Shown: positions 28,985 through 42,034, numbered from the stretch's first letter. The stretch: DNA of 64,000 bases from Gilliamella sp. wkB171 (GCF_001693755.1 NZ_LYST01000021.1:1-64000), one strand, 5' to 3'. Notes: a model not told the origin generated them from the sequence alone. Numbers and translations are program-made.

Positions 28985-29875
28985 TTAAGAATTAACTTGA
29001 CTATCATGGATTTCAACAACGAGCACATTACCTTCATCTTTTAGGAAAGATTCATCATTATTTGGTGCGCGTAGAGACATCATTTTGTCATCGCCACATT
29101 CCATTGTATCGCCCGCAACCATGGTTGCACCACTTTCACGTAAATAATTGAGCACATTACTAAATAACGTAAAGTAGTATTCGCTTTCATCATGACTTTT
29201 CGCTAATACAGCAAAATCTGGCAGCCCAAATGCATCGGCACCATAGGTACGCATCCAGACACCGTCGACGTTTTCTACTTGATATTTAACAAACCCACAG
29301 AACAATGTTGGTAAAGAAGTGGATAGTAAATCAATTCCATCTTCATCAGTAACTAATTCTAACAGTGATTCAATTGGGAAAGAAGTATGAGCTTGCTCAT
29401 TTATGACGGCTAACGCATTAAACGTTGCAAAACTTGCTGCTAAACGCGCCAATGCTAAATATTGTTCGAGGACATCTTGCTCATAGCCTTTATAAAATAA
29501 CATTAAATGACTATCGTGATGACGAACTTGTTCTTTGATATCTTGGCTATAATGTGCTGAGGCAATACAAGGCTCTAACGCATTGGCAGGATAAGGATGA
29601 TTCATACCAATTAATTGAATAACATGTTTATCCCAACCAATTAACAAGTAACATCCTCCATCTAATTGCTCGAATGGTGTTTCATATTGAATATTTTTTA
29701 TTGAAGGATCTATCTTAAGTAGCGCTTCTTTTAATTGATTTTTATCAAAATCCAATTTGCCCTTAAACAAAACACTTAGGCTTATGGCATTGTCAATATT
29801 TGGATTAGCCACTAATGTGCCACTCTCTAACATTGATTTGTTTTTTTTACCAAAAAGACGTGAAAAAAAATTCAT
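28985..29875 (-). CDS. DUF4261 domain protein, paralogue 2
   Basis: A 296-residue protein of the DUF4261 type, function unknown. After a basic start (MNFFSRLFGKKNKS) it has a region with FKGKLDFDKNQLKEALLKIDPSIKNIQYETPFEQLDGGCYLLIGWDKHVIQLIGM. The C-terminal DUF4261 region includes FCGFVKYQVENVDGVWMRTYGADAFGLPDFAVLAKS. It has the same domain plan as the gene upstream, with many identical positions (ISLSVLF versus LSLTILV; MRTYGAxxxGxPDFA; DSHLMLFYKGYEQD versus NSHIIISYHGYEDD). The two lie 73 bases apart on the same strand, so this looks like a tandem duplication that has since diverged. Confidence 0.7.
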   Translation of the reverse strand: MNFFSRLFGKKNKSMLESGTLVANPNIDNAISLSVLFKGKLDFDKNQLKEALLKIDPSIKNIQYETPFEQLDGGCYLLIGWDKHVIQLIGMNHPYPANALEPCIASAHYSQDIKEQVRHHDSHLMLFYKGYEQDVLEQYLALARLAASFATFNALAVINEQAHTSFPIESLLELVTDEDGIDLLSTSLPTLFCGFVKYQVENVDGVWMRTYGADAFGLPDFAVLAKSHDESEYYFTLFSNVLNYLRESGATMVAGDTMECGDDKMMSLRAPNNDESFLKDEGNVLVVEIHDSQVNS

Positions 29876-29948
29876 TGATACCTTCCTTTATCATATACAA
29901 TCAAAAAATAAGCACTAAATTGTCATTAGTGCAGGATGTTATTGAGAA

Positions 29949-30830
29949 TTATACTTTACGATATTGCGCCACTAATACCAAACTTCCATCTTTTAAAAAG
30001 CCCTCTTCTGCTGAGGGTTCACGCAAAAGCATTATTTTACCGCGATCATCTTCGATAGTATGCCCTGCTGCTATTTCTGCATGAGTCTGATGCAAATACA
30101 ATAATAACTTATTGAATATATTTAGGTATTTATCAGTTTCATCAAAACTTTCAGCAAACGCAGCAAAATCGGGAAATCCTAGCTGACCAGCACCATAAGT
30201 TCGCATACAGATGCCAGTATGAATATCTACTTTCATGGCTTTAAAACCGACAAAAAATAGGGGTAAACATTCACAAAGTAATTCAATCCCATTATCACTC
30301 TCGACTAACGCACTAACCACATGAGTTGACAAAATAGTATGTGCCTTTAGGTTAAGTAGCCCTACCATATTAAAATGTTCAAAGCCAATAGCAAATTGCG
30401 TTAATATCAAATACTGTTTAATAAGATCGTCTTCATAACCATGATAAGAGATTATAATATGGCTATTATGATTTTTAATCGTTTGAATTAAATCTTGATT
30501 ATCCTTGGCAAATTCAATACTTTGCTTTACTACCTCGGGTGAGCAAGCCGTATCAAAACCAACAACTTTAATTAAATGTTGGTTCCAACTCGCTAAAGCA
30601 TTAAATGCTTCACCCTTGCCACAAGGCAAAGACTGGAACTTGACTTTCTTCATTGAAGAATCAACTTTGCCTAGAGATCGAGTTAATTTATTGAAATCAA
30701 AAGAGAGAGTACGATCAACTAAAATAGTTAATGAAAGCGGATTTTTTATAGCGGAATTTTCAATGATCACACTGTCTGATTGCGCTACATTACTTTTTTT
30801 AAAAGTAAACAGTCTAGACAAAATACTCAT
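29949..30830 (-). CDS. DUF4261 domain protein, paralogue 1
   Basis: A 293-residue relative of the downstream gene. It begins MSILSRLFTFKKSN and shares the YGAGQLGFPDFAAFAESFDETDKYLNIFNKLLLYL region and the closing EPSAEEGFLKDGSLVLVAQYR (compare APNNDESFLKDEGNVLVVEIH in the other copy). No signal peptide, membrane segment or catalytic motif is evident. DUF4261 proteins are often annotated near secretion or contact-dependent loci in other bacteria, but nothing of that kind is visible here. The two copies are probably cotranscribed. Confidence 0.7.
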   Translation of the reverse strand: MSILSRLFTFKKSNVAQSDSVIIENSAIKNPLSLTILVDRTLSFDFNKLTRSLGKVDSSMKKVKFQSLPCGKGEAFNALASWNQHLIKVVGFDTACSPEVVKQSIEFAKDNQDLIQTIKNHNSHIIISYHGYEDDLIKQYLILTQFAIGFEHFNMVGLLNLKAHTILSTHVVSALVESDNGIELLCECLPLFFVGFKAMKVDIHTGICMRTYGAGQLGFPDFAAFAESFDETDKYLNIFNKLLLYLHQTHAEIAAGHTIEDDRGKIMLLREPSAEEGFLKDGSLVLVAQYRKV

Positions 30831-30958
30831 GAAAATTTCCTAATACATTGTTGTGTTATAACATTATTTATAACAAAATATGACTTTAATCATTTTATGT
30901 ATACATTATATTATTTATCTATTTTTTTCAAATAGTATCGTTTTTTTCAACAACAACT

Positions 30959-31861
30959 TTACCACTGTACATGTTCAAGCTCACTGATTAAAAAGTCGAT
31001 TAAGCAACGAGTACGAAGTGGTAATAATTTACGGCTTGGATACATTGCATAAATATTATAATCTTCAACATAATAATTAGTTAAAACCGAAACTAACTGG
31101 CCGGCTTTAACATCTTGACCAATAATGAAGTCTGGCTGCTTTGAAATACCACCACCTTGAAGTATTATTTGTCGGCATGTATCGCCATTATTACAATAGA
31201 CATTTGCACTCAAATTTACCGAATAACAGCGATTATTTTGATAAAAATTCCATTGCTCTTTTTTTGCCCAGTGACTGTACATAATAATTTTATGTTGTTT
31301 AAGATCATCTGGATTAATTGGCATGCCATAATGAGCAATATAATTAGGAGAAGCGGCTACAATCATTTTAGTTGTAGCTAATTTACGACTAATTAAAGAA
31401 GAATTGTCTAAATTACCAATTCGAATAGCTAGGTCATATCCCTCTTCCAATAAGTTAACAAAGCGATCTGATAGAGTGATATCTAAAATGATTTGAGGAT
31501 ATTTTTTGCTAAATTTTTGCCATAATGGTGCTAAATGCAAAACACCAAAACTAACAGGAACATTAACGCGTAAAATACCTTGTGGGCTAGCTTGCTTTAA
31601 ACTCAGACTTTCTTCTGCTTCTAGTGTAGCATTAATAATGGCTTTTGCTTGCCAGTAAAAGGTTTGTCCTTCATTAGTTACAACCATATTACGTGTTGTA
31701 CGTTGTAATAATCTTACTTGTAGGCGATCTTCTAAAGCTTGAATATAACGCGATACCGCTTGTTTAGACAAATTTAATTTACCCGCTGCTTCAATAAAAC
31801 TGTTACAATCAACAACGGTGACAAAAACTGTCATCTCCAAAAATTTATTTGATTTATTCAT
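30959..31861 (-). CDS. LysR family transcriptional regulator
   Basis: A 300-residue LysR-type regulator. The N-terminal winged helix-turn-helix spans residues 5-65, with FIEAAGKLNLSKQAVSRYIQALEDRLQVRLLQRTTRNMVVT. The substrate-binding domain follows, with LDITLSDRFVNLLEEGYDLAIRIGNLDNSSLISRKL, as in the AaeR/DmlR-type branch. It is divergent from the DoxX-family gene across 140 bases and probably regulates it, the usual LysR arrangement. The effector is unknown. Confidence 0.88.
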   Translation of the reverse strand: MNKSNKFLEMTVFVTVVDCNSFIEAAGKLNLSKQAVSRYIQALEDRLQVRLLQRTTRNMVVTNEGQTFYWQAKAIINATLEAEESLSLKQASPQGILRVNVPVSFGVLHLAPLWQKFSKKYPQIILDITLSDRFVNLLEEGYDLAIRIGNLDNSSLISRKLATTKMIVAASPNYIAHYGMPINPDDLKQHKIIMYSHWAKKEQWNFYQNNRCYSVNLSANVYCNNGDTCRQIILQGGGISKQPDFIIGQDVKAGQLVSVLTNYYVEDYNIYAMYPSRKLLPLRTRCLIDFLISELEHVQW

Positions 31862-32001
31862 CCATTTTCACCTAGTCAAGTAATTGTTCCACTTAATGAG
31901 ACAATAAGTCACATAATAGCTTATTTATCTACAAATAAATAACTATTATGATGAACTTACCATTTAAATGATAATAATTGTTAACATATAGGAAAAATAA
32001 A

Positions 32002-32415
32002 ATGAAACAATATCGAATTGATTTAGCCTCACTTATTTTACGCATTACGCTTGGTGTCATGTTTTTAGCGCATGGTTTTACTAAATTAGTTGTGTTTACC
32101 CCTGCGGGCACAGCCCAATACTTTGAGTCACTTGGTTTTCCGGGTTTTGTGGGGTATTTAACTATTTTGTTTGAAATTGGGAGTGGTGTTTTATTATTGT
32201 TAGGGATCTTAACACGCTTAGTCAGCTTTTTAGCCGTAATTCAGATGGTTGTTATTACTTATATTCATTCAGCAAATGGATGGATGTTTACTAATACGGG
32301 TGGCGGCTTTGAATATCCTGCATTTATGGCAATGACAGCATTAAGTTTATTGCTATTAGGTACTGGATGCTTTAGCCTTTTACCTAAAAGGTATAAATTA
32401 ATCAATCAGCTATAA
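32002..32415 (+). CDS. DoxX family membrane protein
   Basis: A 137-residue protein with four predicted helices. DLASLILRITLGVMFLAHGFTKL is the typical first helix and signature of the DoxX/YphA family; YFESLGFPGFVGYLTILFEIGSGVLLLLGI follows. I start it at 32002, which has a ribosome-binding site (TAGGA) upstream, rather than the ATG 24 bases earlier. DoxX proteins take part in redox or thiosulfate-related functions in some organisms, but most are uncharacterised. The divergent LysR gene is the likely regulator. Confidence 0.8.
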   Translation: MKQYRIDLASLILRITLGVMFLAHGFTKLVVFTPAGTAQYFESLGFPGFVGYLTILFEIGSGVLLLLGILTRLVSFLAVIQMVVITYIHSANGWMFTNTGGGFEYPAFMAMTALSLLLLGTGCFSLLPKRYKLINQL

Positions 32416-32525
32416 AAATCAAACAATAAATTAAAAAGTTAATAAGAAAAAACAGGGGGAAAGGCAAAATTAAGCAACAAGCTTATTGCCTTTCCTAATA
32501 CAGTTAGATGAAAATATTAAAAAAA

Positions 32526-32850
32526 TTAATTTACGCTCATCTCTTCAATAATAGCGCTAACAATTTTGTGTGCTTTGTGTGCTTTTTTTAATCACTTTAC
32601 CACGTTGTTCATGCCCAATTACTGTGGGCAATATCATGGGACAATTTAAGCTTAATTGCTTAGGTTTATCCCCCTTATGTTACCGCGTTATTATAATAAT
32701 TTTTTTGATTTACTGTGGTTAGCCAATCATAAAAATTGACAGTTGAAACATCGATATAATTTATCCCAAACTTTGCATCATAACCCTACTTGGGATAAAT
32801 ACGATAAATCGTATCGTTAGAAAAAAGACTAACCGCTACTTTGTTTACAT
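32526..32850 (-). pseudogene. Decayed coding remnant, family not identified
   Basis: On the minus strand three frames in turn give plausible protein: GINYIDVSTVNFYDWLTTVN (about 32780-32720), then ILPTVIGHEQRGKVIKK (about 32635-32590), then AHKAHKIVSAIIEEMSVN ending in a stop at 32526-32528. Each is cut by stops or a frame change, as in a decayed gene whose C-terminus remains. I could not name the family. It lies between the DoxX gene and a membrane protein of unknown function. Confidence 0.35.
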
Positions 32851-32865
32851 GCATTATTTAGAAGT

Positions 32866-33423
32866 TTACTCAATCATAGTAGGGATAATCAGATAAACAG
32901 GCCAAAAACATGTAGACAAAAACGGTAAGATAAAATAGATCACATCAAAAAATTTCTGTTTTTTACCTTGGTACGTTTTTCTATGTAATTGATAATATCG
33001 AATTGCAAAGGCAAAAAGAATGCCTGTCGTTGGAAATAATAAAAGCGAAAATTCCCTATAACATAGACTATATGATAACCATCCAATGATAATTAATGTC
33101 GCAACTTGAGTACAACGATACAAATCAACTTTATAGTTATTAGATTTATTTAACCTGTGAGCACGATGGTATCGAATTATGATCGGAAAAAGAATAGTAA
33201 AAATGGATAACAGTACTAATACCATCACACCAATATCCATATAGATATAATCAAACATGTCAAAGTAAATTAAACCAATAAAAATGACTAAACAATATTT
33301 AACAAACCAATGATATCTAATCCCAAAAAACAAAAAAGCACTTAAATACGGTAAATAAAAGAAAGGAAACATAAATAACCATACAAATATATAGCTATCG
33401 GTATGATCTGAAGGATGCAACAT
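32866..33423 (-). CDS. Multi-pass membrane protein, function unknown
   Basis: A 185-residue, strongly hydrophobic and aromatic-rich protein with about six membrane helices. Runs such as FVWLFMFPFFYLPYLSAFLFFG and MVLVLLSIFTILFPIIIRY are separated by short basic loops (HRAHRLNKSNNYK near residue 95). No conserved motif links it to a transporter or enzyme family I know. It is a single gene; its downstream neighbour is the decayed remnant. Confidence 0.6.
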   Translation of the reverse strand: MLHPSDHTDSYIFVWLFMFPFFYLPYLSAFLFFGIRYHWFVKYCLVIFIGLIYFDMFDYIYMDIGVMVLVLLSIFTILFPIIIRYHRAHRLNKSNNYKVDLYRCTQVATLIIIGWLSYSLCYREFSLLLFPTTGILFAFAIRYYQLHRKTYQGKKQKFFDVIYFILPFLSTCFWPVYLIIPTMIE

Positions 33424-33545
33424 GACTAATTCTTATAACAAATAACCTATTTTCATATAGTTAAATTATATCACATTGCAAATAAACAATAAAATTCAAT
33501 AGAAGCATCAAAAGAATCGATTTAATGATTATTTATTCTATAACT

Positions 33546-34097
33546 TTAACTAATCTGAATAAACTTTTTACAACTCATTACAGATGCAAAATTCATTAAA
33601 GCAGACATAAAACTGTTATGGACAGTTTTAGCCGGTATCAATTCACCATTGAACTCAAGATCCCGAGTAGTACAAGCATCATCAATCAATATTGGTTGAT
33701 AACCTAATTCGCTGGCACAACGTGTCGTGGAGTCAATACACATATGACTCATCATGCCACAAATAACTAATTGTTTAACATTTTGCTGCTGTAATTTTTG
33801 TTGTAAATCGGTTTGAAAAAAACTATTTGGATAAGACTTTTGTATAATTTGCTTATATTGATTGCTCGAAGCTAGCAAATCTGGGTGAATTTCGGCACCA
33901 TGACTCCCTTTGGCAAAAAAAGTTGCATTAGGATCTAATTTAATATGTTGAATATAAAAAATGGGTAAGCCATTTTCGGTAAAATATTTTTGTATTGTTA
34001 AGATGTTGTTTAGAACACGTTCAGTATCAACTAATGTAAATTTACCTTGCGGAAAATAGTCATTTTGTACATCAATAATTACTAATCCTTGTTTCAC
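33546..34097 (-). CDS. Isochorismatase-like cysteine hydrolase
   Basis: A 183-residue member of the isochorismatase/nicotinamidase fold. The catalytic triad positions are visible: D9 in VIIDVQNDYF, a lysine near residue 82 in IIQKSYPNSFFQT, and the nucleophilic cysteine near residue 118 in GMMSHMCIDSTTRCASELGY. The cis-peptide ICGMMSHMC pattern is typical of the YcaC/PncA-type group. The substrate is not clear; nicotinamide is less likely because the metal-binding D-x-H-x-H motif is absent. It is divergent from an Lrp-type regulator. Confidence 0.82.
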   Translation of the reverse strand: MKQGLVIIDVQNDYFPQGKFTLVDTERVLNNILTIQKYFTENGLPIFYIQHIKLDPNATFFAKGSHGAEIHPDLLASSNQYKQIIQKSYPNSFFQTDLQQKLQQQNVKQLVICGMMSHMCIDSTTRCASELGYQPILIDDACTTRDLEFNGELIPAKTVHNSFMSALMNFASVMSCKKFIQIS

Positions 34098-34204
34098 TGT
34101 TTTCTCCTGTCATTGTTTTATACAACTAAATTATGCGATAATTTGTCATTGCCGAACATAGTGTATTGAAAGCATTTAGATAAATTAACTTTCAGCGTGA
34201 AAAA

Positions 34205-34597
34205 ATGGATAAAAAAGATCGAGCTATTTTAAATGAACTTAAAAATAACAGTCGACAATCCTGGAAAGAGATTGGTGAAAAAATCTATCTGTCTGGTCAA
34301 GCAGTAGGTCAACGAGTAGTAGAGTTACAAATTAAAGGTATCATTGAAAAATTTACAATCAAAGAAAAAACCAAACATCTGCAATTCATCACTATTTACA
34401 TGAACACGAATCAATTTGAATCTTTCGAGCAGCTAATTAAATCTTATCACGAAATAATTGAATTTTATAAAATTACTGGAGATGGCTGTTATTTTATAAA
34501 AAGTTGTTTTGATACCCAAGCACTAACAACTTTTTTAGAAAAATTAGAATATTTTTGTCGTTATAAGGTCAGTCACCAGCTAAAAAATATTATATAA
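34205..34597 (+). CDS. Lrp/AsnC family transcriptional regulator
   Basis: A 130-residue regulator, shorter than typical Lrp (about 150-165). The N-terminal helix-turn-helix is classic: DKKDRAILNELKNNSRQSWKEIGEKIYLSGQAVGQRVVELQIKGIIEKFTI. The C-terminal RAM-like part is shortened. Divergence from the isochorismatase-like gene across 107 bases suggests it controls that gene. A perfect 8-bp hairpin (CATGTTTA / TAAACATG, 34604-34626) lies just after the stop. Confidence 0.82.
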   Translation: MDKKDRAILNELKNNSRQSWKEIGEKIYLSGQAVGQRVVELQIKGIIEKFTIKEKTKHLQFITIYMNTNQFESFEQLIKSYHEIIEFYKITGDGCYFIKSCFDTQALTTFLEKLEYFCRYKVSHQLKNII

Positions 34598-34603
34598 AAT
34601 GGT

Positions 34604-34626
34604 CATGTTTATTCACACTAAACATG
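34604..34626 (+). terminator. Hairpin after the Lrp-type gene
   Basis: CATGTTTA and TAAACATG pair perfectly around a 7-base loop, seven bases after the stop codon. No T-tract follows, so it may be a weak terminator or an operator-like palindrome. Confidence 0.45.
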
Positions 34627-34756
34627 TCAAATCGACCTTAAAGTAAATTTTTTTTAGATTTTTTTGATCAAAACTAAAAAAACAGTTGCCAGTAAGCAAA
34701 AACTGTTATATTTTGTACAACAGTTTTTATAGTCAATTAAATTATTGGTTTATTTT

Positions 34757-34810
34757 ATGAATTGTTTTTGCGCTTTAGTTATTAAACATCATCACCATCA
34801 TCATTCCTGA
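34757..34810 (+). CDS. hisL: his operon leader peptide (six consecutive His)
   Basis: A 17-codon leader peptide, MNCFCALVIKHHHHHHS, ends at TGA 34808-34810. The six histidine codons (34787-34804) sense charged tRNA-His: ribosome stalling there alters folding of the following RNA and lets transcription enter hisG. The E. coli leader has seven His in a 16-residue peptide. The position 66 bases before the attenuator terminator and 142 bases before hisG is as expected. A TTGCCA/TATATT pair at 34686-34712 is a possible but poorly spaced promoter. Confidence 0.93.
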   Translation: MNCFCALVIKHHHHHHS

Positions 34811-34813
34811 ATA

Positions 34814-34917
34814 GTCTTCGGGCGATAGGTGCTGGAAGACATTTGATCTTCCGGTGATAACGCAAAAGCAAATAGAAAACCCTCGGAAGATCAAACTTCC
34901 GAGGGTTTTTTGTTTTT
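34814..34917 (+). promoter_or_regulatory. his operon transcription attenuator
   Basis: Several alternative helices can be read. GTCTTC (34814-34819) pairs with GAAGAC (34835-34840). TTTGATCTTCCG (34842-34853) pairs perfectly over 12 bp with CGGAAGATCAAA (34884-34895), an antiterminator. The latter overlaps the terminator stem CCTCGGAAG / CTTCCGAGG (34881-34904), extended by AAAAC/GTTTT and followed by TTTTTTGTTTTT. Formation of the 12-bp helix and of the terminator are mutually exclusive. This is the enterobacterial his mechanism; only the exact pairing choices are inference. Confidence 0.88.
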
Positions 34918-34951
34918 AGTTGATAAATTTTGGTTAAGTTGGAGAATAAAT

Positions 34952-35851
34952 ATGTTGGATAATTCACGTTTACGCATTGCTATGCAGAAATCGGGACGCT
35001 TAAGTGATGAGTCAAAAAAATTGCTTGCACAGTGTGGTATTAAAATTAATCTTCAAGAACAACGTCTAATTGCTTTTGCTGAAAATATGCCAATTGATAT
35101 TTTACGTGTTCGTGATGACGATATACCTGGTTTGGTAATTGATGGAGTCGTAGATATTGGTATTGTTGGTGAAAACGTTTTAGAGGAAGAAGTACTCGAC
35201 CGTCAAGCAGAAGGTGAAAATCCACAATATAAAAAATTACGTCGTTTAGATTTTGGGGGCTGCCGTTTATCAATCGCCGCGCCGCGTGATTTTGACTATA
35301 CTGGTCCTGAATGTTTAAATGATTTGCGAATTGCCACTACTTACCCACACTTATTGCGTCGTTATCTATCTCAGTACAACGTCAACTTTAAAACTTGCTT
35401 GCTAAATGGTTCGGTCGAAGTCGCACCACGCGCTGGGCTTGCCGATGTGATTTGCGATCTTGTCTCTAGTGGCGCCACATTAGAAGCTAACGGTTTACAA
35501 GAAATTGAAATTATTTACCAATCTAAAGCGTGCCTGATTCAGCGACAAGGTGAAATGCCACAAGTCAAACAAGCCTTAATCGATAAAATAATGACACGCA
35601 TTCAAGGTGTTATTCAAGCACGAGAATCAAAATATATAATGTTACATGCTCCAACTGAAGTGTTAGACCAAGTTGTCGCCCTGTTACCTGGTGCGGAAAA
35701 TCCAACAATCCTCCCGTTGACGGGCGAACAAAATCGAGTTGCGTTGCACATGGTTAGCAGTGAGTCACTGTTTTGGGAAACCATGGAAAAACTAAAAGCA
35801 TTAGGCGCCAGCTCTATTCTGGTATTACCAATTGAAAAAATGATGGAGTAA
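34952..35851 (+). CDS. hisG: ATP phosphoribosyltransferase
   Basis: First enzyme of histidine synthesis: ATP and PRPP give phosphoribosyl-ATP. The 299 residues correspond to the long form, with a C-terminal allosteric domain that binds histidine, so HisZ is not needed. Visible are [13 protein letters not shown] at the start and [14 protein letters not shown], the PRPP-binding loop region, near residue 170. The start at 34952 is behind GGAGA; the frame extends upstream into the attenuator and that part is not coding. First structural gene of hisGDCBHAFI. Confidence 0.96.
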   Translation: MLDNSRLRIAMQKSGRLSDESKKLLAQCGIKINLQEQRLIAFAENMPIDILRVRDDDIPGLVIDGVVDIGIVGENVLEEEVLDRQAEGENPQYKKLRRLDFGGCRLSIAAPRDFDYTGPECLNDLRIATTYPHLLRRYLSQYNVNFKTCLLNGSVEVAPRAGLADVICDLVSSGATLEANGLQEIEIIYQSKACLIQRQGEMPQVKQALIDKIMTRIQGVIQARESKYIMLHAPTEVLDQVVALLPGAENPTILPLTGEQNRVALHMVSSESLFWETMEKLKALGASSILVLPIEKMME

Positions 35852-35855
35852 TAAA

Positions 35856-37151
35856 ATGAAAATCTCATATTGGCAACAATGTTCAGATAAACAACAGCAA
35901 GCACTACTCATGCGACCTGCCATTGCTGCATCAGATACTATCAGTCAAGCTGTTACGACAATTTTAGAACAAGTAAAACAAGACGGTGATAAGGCGCTAA
36001 TAGCACTTAGTAATAAATTTGATAAAGTCCAAATTAAACAAATAAAATTAACTGAAGCTGAAATAAAAGCGGCAACTGCTCGAGTGAATCAAGAACTGAA
36101 ACAAGCCATGCAGTTAGCTGTATCAAATATCAAAAAGTTCCATCAAGCCCAAGTTAAACCTGTCATCAATGTTGAAACGATGCCAGGCATAAAATGTCAA
36201 CTAGTCACTCGACCCATTGATTCAGTAGGGTTATACATTCCAGGTGGTTCAGCCCCCTTATTTTCAACGGTATTAATGTTGGCCACTCCAGCAAAAATTG
36301 CCGGATGTCGTAAAGTAATTTTATGTTCGCCCCCCCCAATCGCTGACGAAATTTTATATGCTGCTGAACTTTGTGGCATAAGTGAAATTTATCAATTAGG
36401 TGGAGCCCAAGCTATCGCGGCAATGGCATTTGGCACAGAATCAGTCCCTAAAGTTGATAAACTTTTTGGACCCGGTAATGCTTTTGTGACCGAAGCTAAA
36501 CGCCAAGTGAGTCAACGCCTTGATGGTGCTGCTATTGATATGCCAGCAGGCCCTTCTGAGGTTTTAGTTATTGCTGATAGTTTGGCTAATCCAGCCTTTA
36601 TCGCAGCCGATCTATTATCTCAAGCAGAGCATGGCCCGGATTCACAAGTGGTTTTGCTTACCCCTGATGAAAAAATCGCACAAGCAGTATCCACTGAAGT
36701 GGACAAACAACTTAGTACATTATCACGACATGAGATCGCCCAAAAAGCTTTACAAGAAAGCCGTTTGATTGTGACTAAAGATTTAGAAGAATGTGTAACA
36801 ATTAGTAATCGCTATGGGCCAGAACACTTAATTATACAAACCCGAAATGCAGATGACTTAGTTGATAAAATAAACAGTGCTGGATCAATCTTTTTAGGTG
36901 ATTGGTCGCCGGAATCTGCTGGTGATTATGCATCGGGTACCAACCACGTACTACCCACTTATGGTTACACAGCAACTTACTCAAGCCTTGGACTGGCTGA
37001 TTTTCAAAAACGCATGACAGTGCAAAAACTCACTAAAGAAGGGTTGAAAGAAATTGGCCATGCTGTTGAACTCATGGCAGAAGCAGAGCAGCTTACCGCT
37101 CATAAACAAGCTGTTAGTTTACGATTAGCGACACTAAATACAACCAAGTAA
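35856..37151 (+). CDS. hisD: Histidinol dehydrogenase
   Basis: Zinc enzyme for the last two steps, L-histidinol to L-histidine with two NAD+. The 431 residues match the family length. Motifs include [28 protein letters not shown] (residues about 124-151), [41 protein letters not shown] (zinc-binding region) and SNRYGPEHL with the catalytic Glu/His. It starts 4 bases after the hisG stop codon. Confidence 0.96.
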   Translation: MKISYWQQCSDKQQQALLMRPAIAASDTISQAVTTILEQVKQDGDKALIALSNKFDKVQIKQIKLTEAEIKAATARVNQELKQAMQLAVSNIKKFHQAQVKPVINVETMPGIKCQLVTRPIDSVGLYIPGGSAPLFSTVLMLATPAKIAGCRKVILCSPPPIADEILYAAELCGISEIYQLGGAQAIAAMAFGTESVPKVDKLFGPGNAFVTEAKRQVSQRLDGAAIDMPAGPSEVLVIADSLANPAFIAADLLSQAEHGPDSQVVLLTPDEKIAQAVSTEVDKQLSTLSRHEIAQKALQESRLIVTKDLEECVTISNRYGPEHLIIQTRNADDLVDKINSAGSIFLGDWSPESAGDYASGTNHVLPTYGYTATYSSLGLADFQKRMTVQKLTKEGLKEIGHAVELMAEAEQLTAHKQAVSLRLATLNTTK

Positions 37152-37163
37152 AATTAGGGATAA

Positions 37164-38225
<1,062 letters not shown>

Positions 38226-38233
38226 GAGCAATA

Positions 38234-39300
38234 ATGTTACAAAAATATTTATTTATTGATCGTGATGGTACATTAATTACCGAACCACCTATTGACTTTC
38301 AAGTCGATCGTTTTGAAAAATTGGCTTTTGAACCTAATGTTATTCCTGCCCTACTTAAACTCCAATCAGCAGGCTATAAATTAGTCATGGTCACAAATCA
38401 AGACGGACTTGGCACTAAAAGTTATCCGCAACAAGATTTTGATGGACCGCATAATTTAATGATGCAAATATTTACATCACAAGGAGTAAACTTCGAAGAA
38501 GTCTTGATCTGCCCTCATTTCCCTGAAGATAATTGTCAGTGTCGTAAACCTAAAATACAACTGGTTCTTCCTTATCTTACCAGTGGCAAATTAGATAAAG
38601 AGCATAGTTATGTAATTGGTGACAGACTTACCGACATGCAACTTGCCGAAAATATGCAAATAAAAGGATTGCACTATAATCCCGAAACACTTAATTGGAC
38701 TGAAATAGCCCAAAGGCTAACCACAGCTGATCGTTATGCTAAAGTTGAACGTAATACTAAGGAAACTAAAATATTAGTTGAAGTCTGGCTTGATCGTCAA
38801 GGTGGTAGTCAAATCAACACCGGTATTGGTTTTTTTGACCATATGTTAGATCAAATAGCGACGCATGGCGGAATTAAACTCAATATTCAAGTAAAAGGTG
38901 ATTTACATGTTGACGATCATCATACTATTGAAGATACTGGACTTGCCTTAGGCGAAGCTTTAAAAAAAGCTTTGGGTGATAAACGGGGTATTACACGTTA
39001 TGCTTCAGTCATTCCAATGGATGAATGTTTAGCAAAATGCGCGATGGATATCTCGGGCCGACCATATCTTGTTTTCTCAGCACATTTTACTACACCAAAA
39101 GTTGGCGATATGAGTACTCAAATGGTTGAACACTTTTTTTACTCACTAAGTTATGCAATGGCAATTACTTTACATATCGAAACTGAAGGTGTTAACGATC
39201 ATCATAAAGTAGAAAGCTTGTTTAAAGCTTTTGCCAGAACATTAAAACAAGCTATTAAGATTGAAAGTGACAGATTACCAAGCTCAAAAGGAGTCCTGTA

Positions 39301-39301
<1 letters not shown>
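38234..39301 (+). CDS. hisB: Bifunctional histidinol-phosphatase / imidazoleglycerol-phosphate dehydratase
   Basis: Fusion typical of enterobacteria (355 residues). The N-terminal HAD phosphatase starts with the nucleophile motif FIDRDGTLI and contains the zinc loop [15 protein letters not shown] and [12 protein letters not shown]. The C-terminal dehydratase (from about residue 165) has [38 protein letters not shown] and [18 protein letters not shown] with metal-binding histidines. It starts 8 bases after hisC, with AGGAGC as ribosome-binding site. Confidence 0.95.
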
Positions 39302-41394
<2,093 letters not shown>

Positions 41395-41401
<7 letters not shown>

Positions 41402-42024
41402 TTCCAAATTCCGATACAAAATTAGACTTAAGCAAACTTGATTGGCAAAAAGTGGATAATTTAATGCCTGTTATCATCCAACATTATGTCTCGGGTGATG
41501 TCTTAATGCTTGGCTATATGAATCAAGATGCACTAACACAAACACAAAATAGTGGCAAAGTAACCTTTTATTCACGCACTAAACAGCGTCTATGGACTAA
41601 AGGTGAAACATCTGGCAATTTTTTAAATGTAAAAAGTATTTCAACAGATTGTGATAACGATACATTACTCATTTTAGTTGATCCTGTTGGTCCAACTTGT
41701 CACACAGGTACTAACAGCTGTTTTGCTCAGGCACAAACGACATGGGGATTTTTATTCGAACTAGAACAGCTGCTTGCAGCGCGTAAAAGTGCTGATCCAA
41801 AATCATCCTATACAGCTAAATTATATCATGATGGAACAAAACGCATTGCACAAAAAGTAGGTGAAGAAGGCGTTGAAACTGCTTTAGCGGCTACCGTTCA
41901 TGATAAAGAAGAGTTAAAAAATGAATCAGCCGATTTGGTTTACCATTTACTCGTCTTATTACAAGATCAAAATCTATCACTACAAGATGTGATAGGTATT
42001 TTAAAAGCACGCCATAAAAAATAG
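41395..42024 (+). CDS. hisI: Phosphoribosyl-AMP cyclohydrolase / phosphoribosyl-ATP pyrophosphatase
   Basis: Bifunctional enzyme for steps two and three of histidine synthesis (209 residues). The N-terminal cyclohydrolase part has [30 protein letters not shown] and the zinc-binding [21 protein letters not shown]. The C-terminal pyrophosphatase part has [14 protein letters not shown] and [13 protein letters not shown]. It overlaps hisF by 7 bases and is the last gene, ending at an intrinsic terminator. Confidence 0.96.
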
Positions 42025-42034
42025 TGCTAAACGA

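Noticed and set aside
32700-32800. C-terminal end of a GH1 phospho-beta-glucosidase
   Set aside because: The fragment KFGINYID recalls the GH1 ending, but the following residues lack the conserved K-S-x-x-W-Y pattern, and the final segments do not fit.
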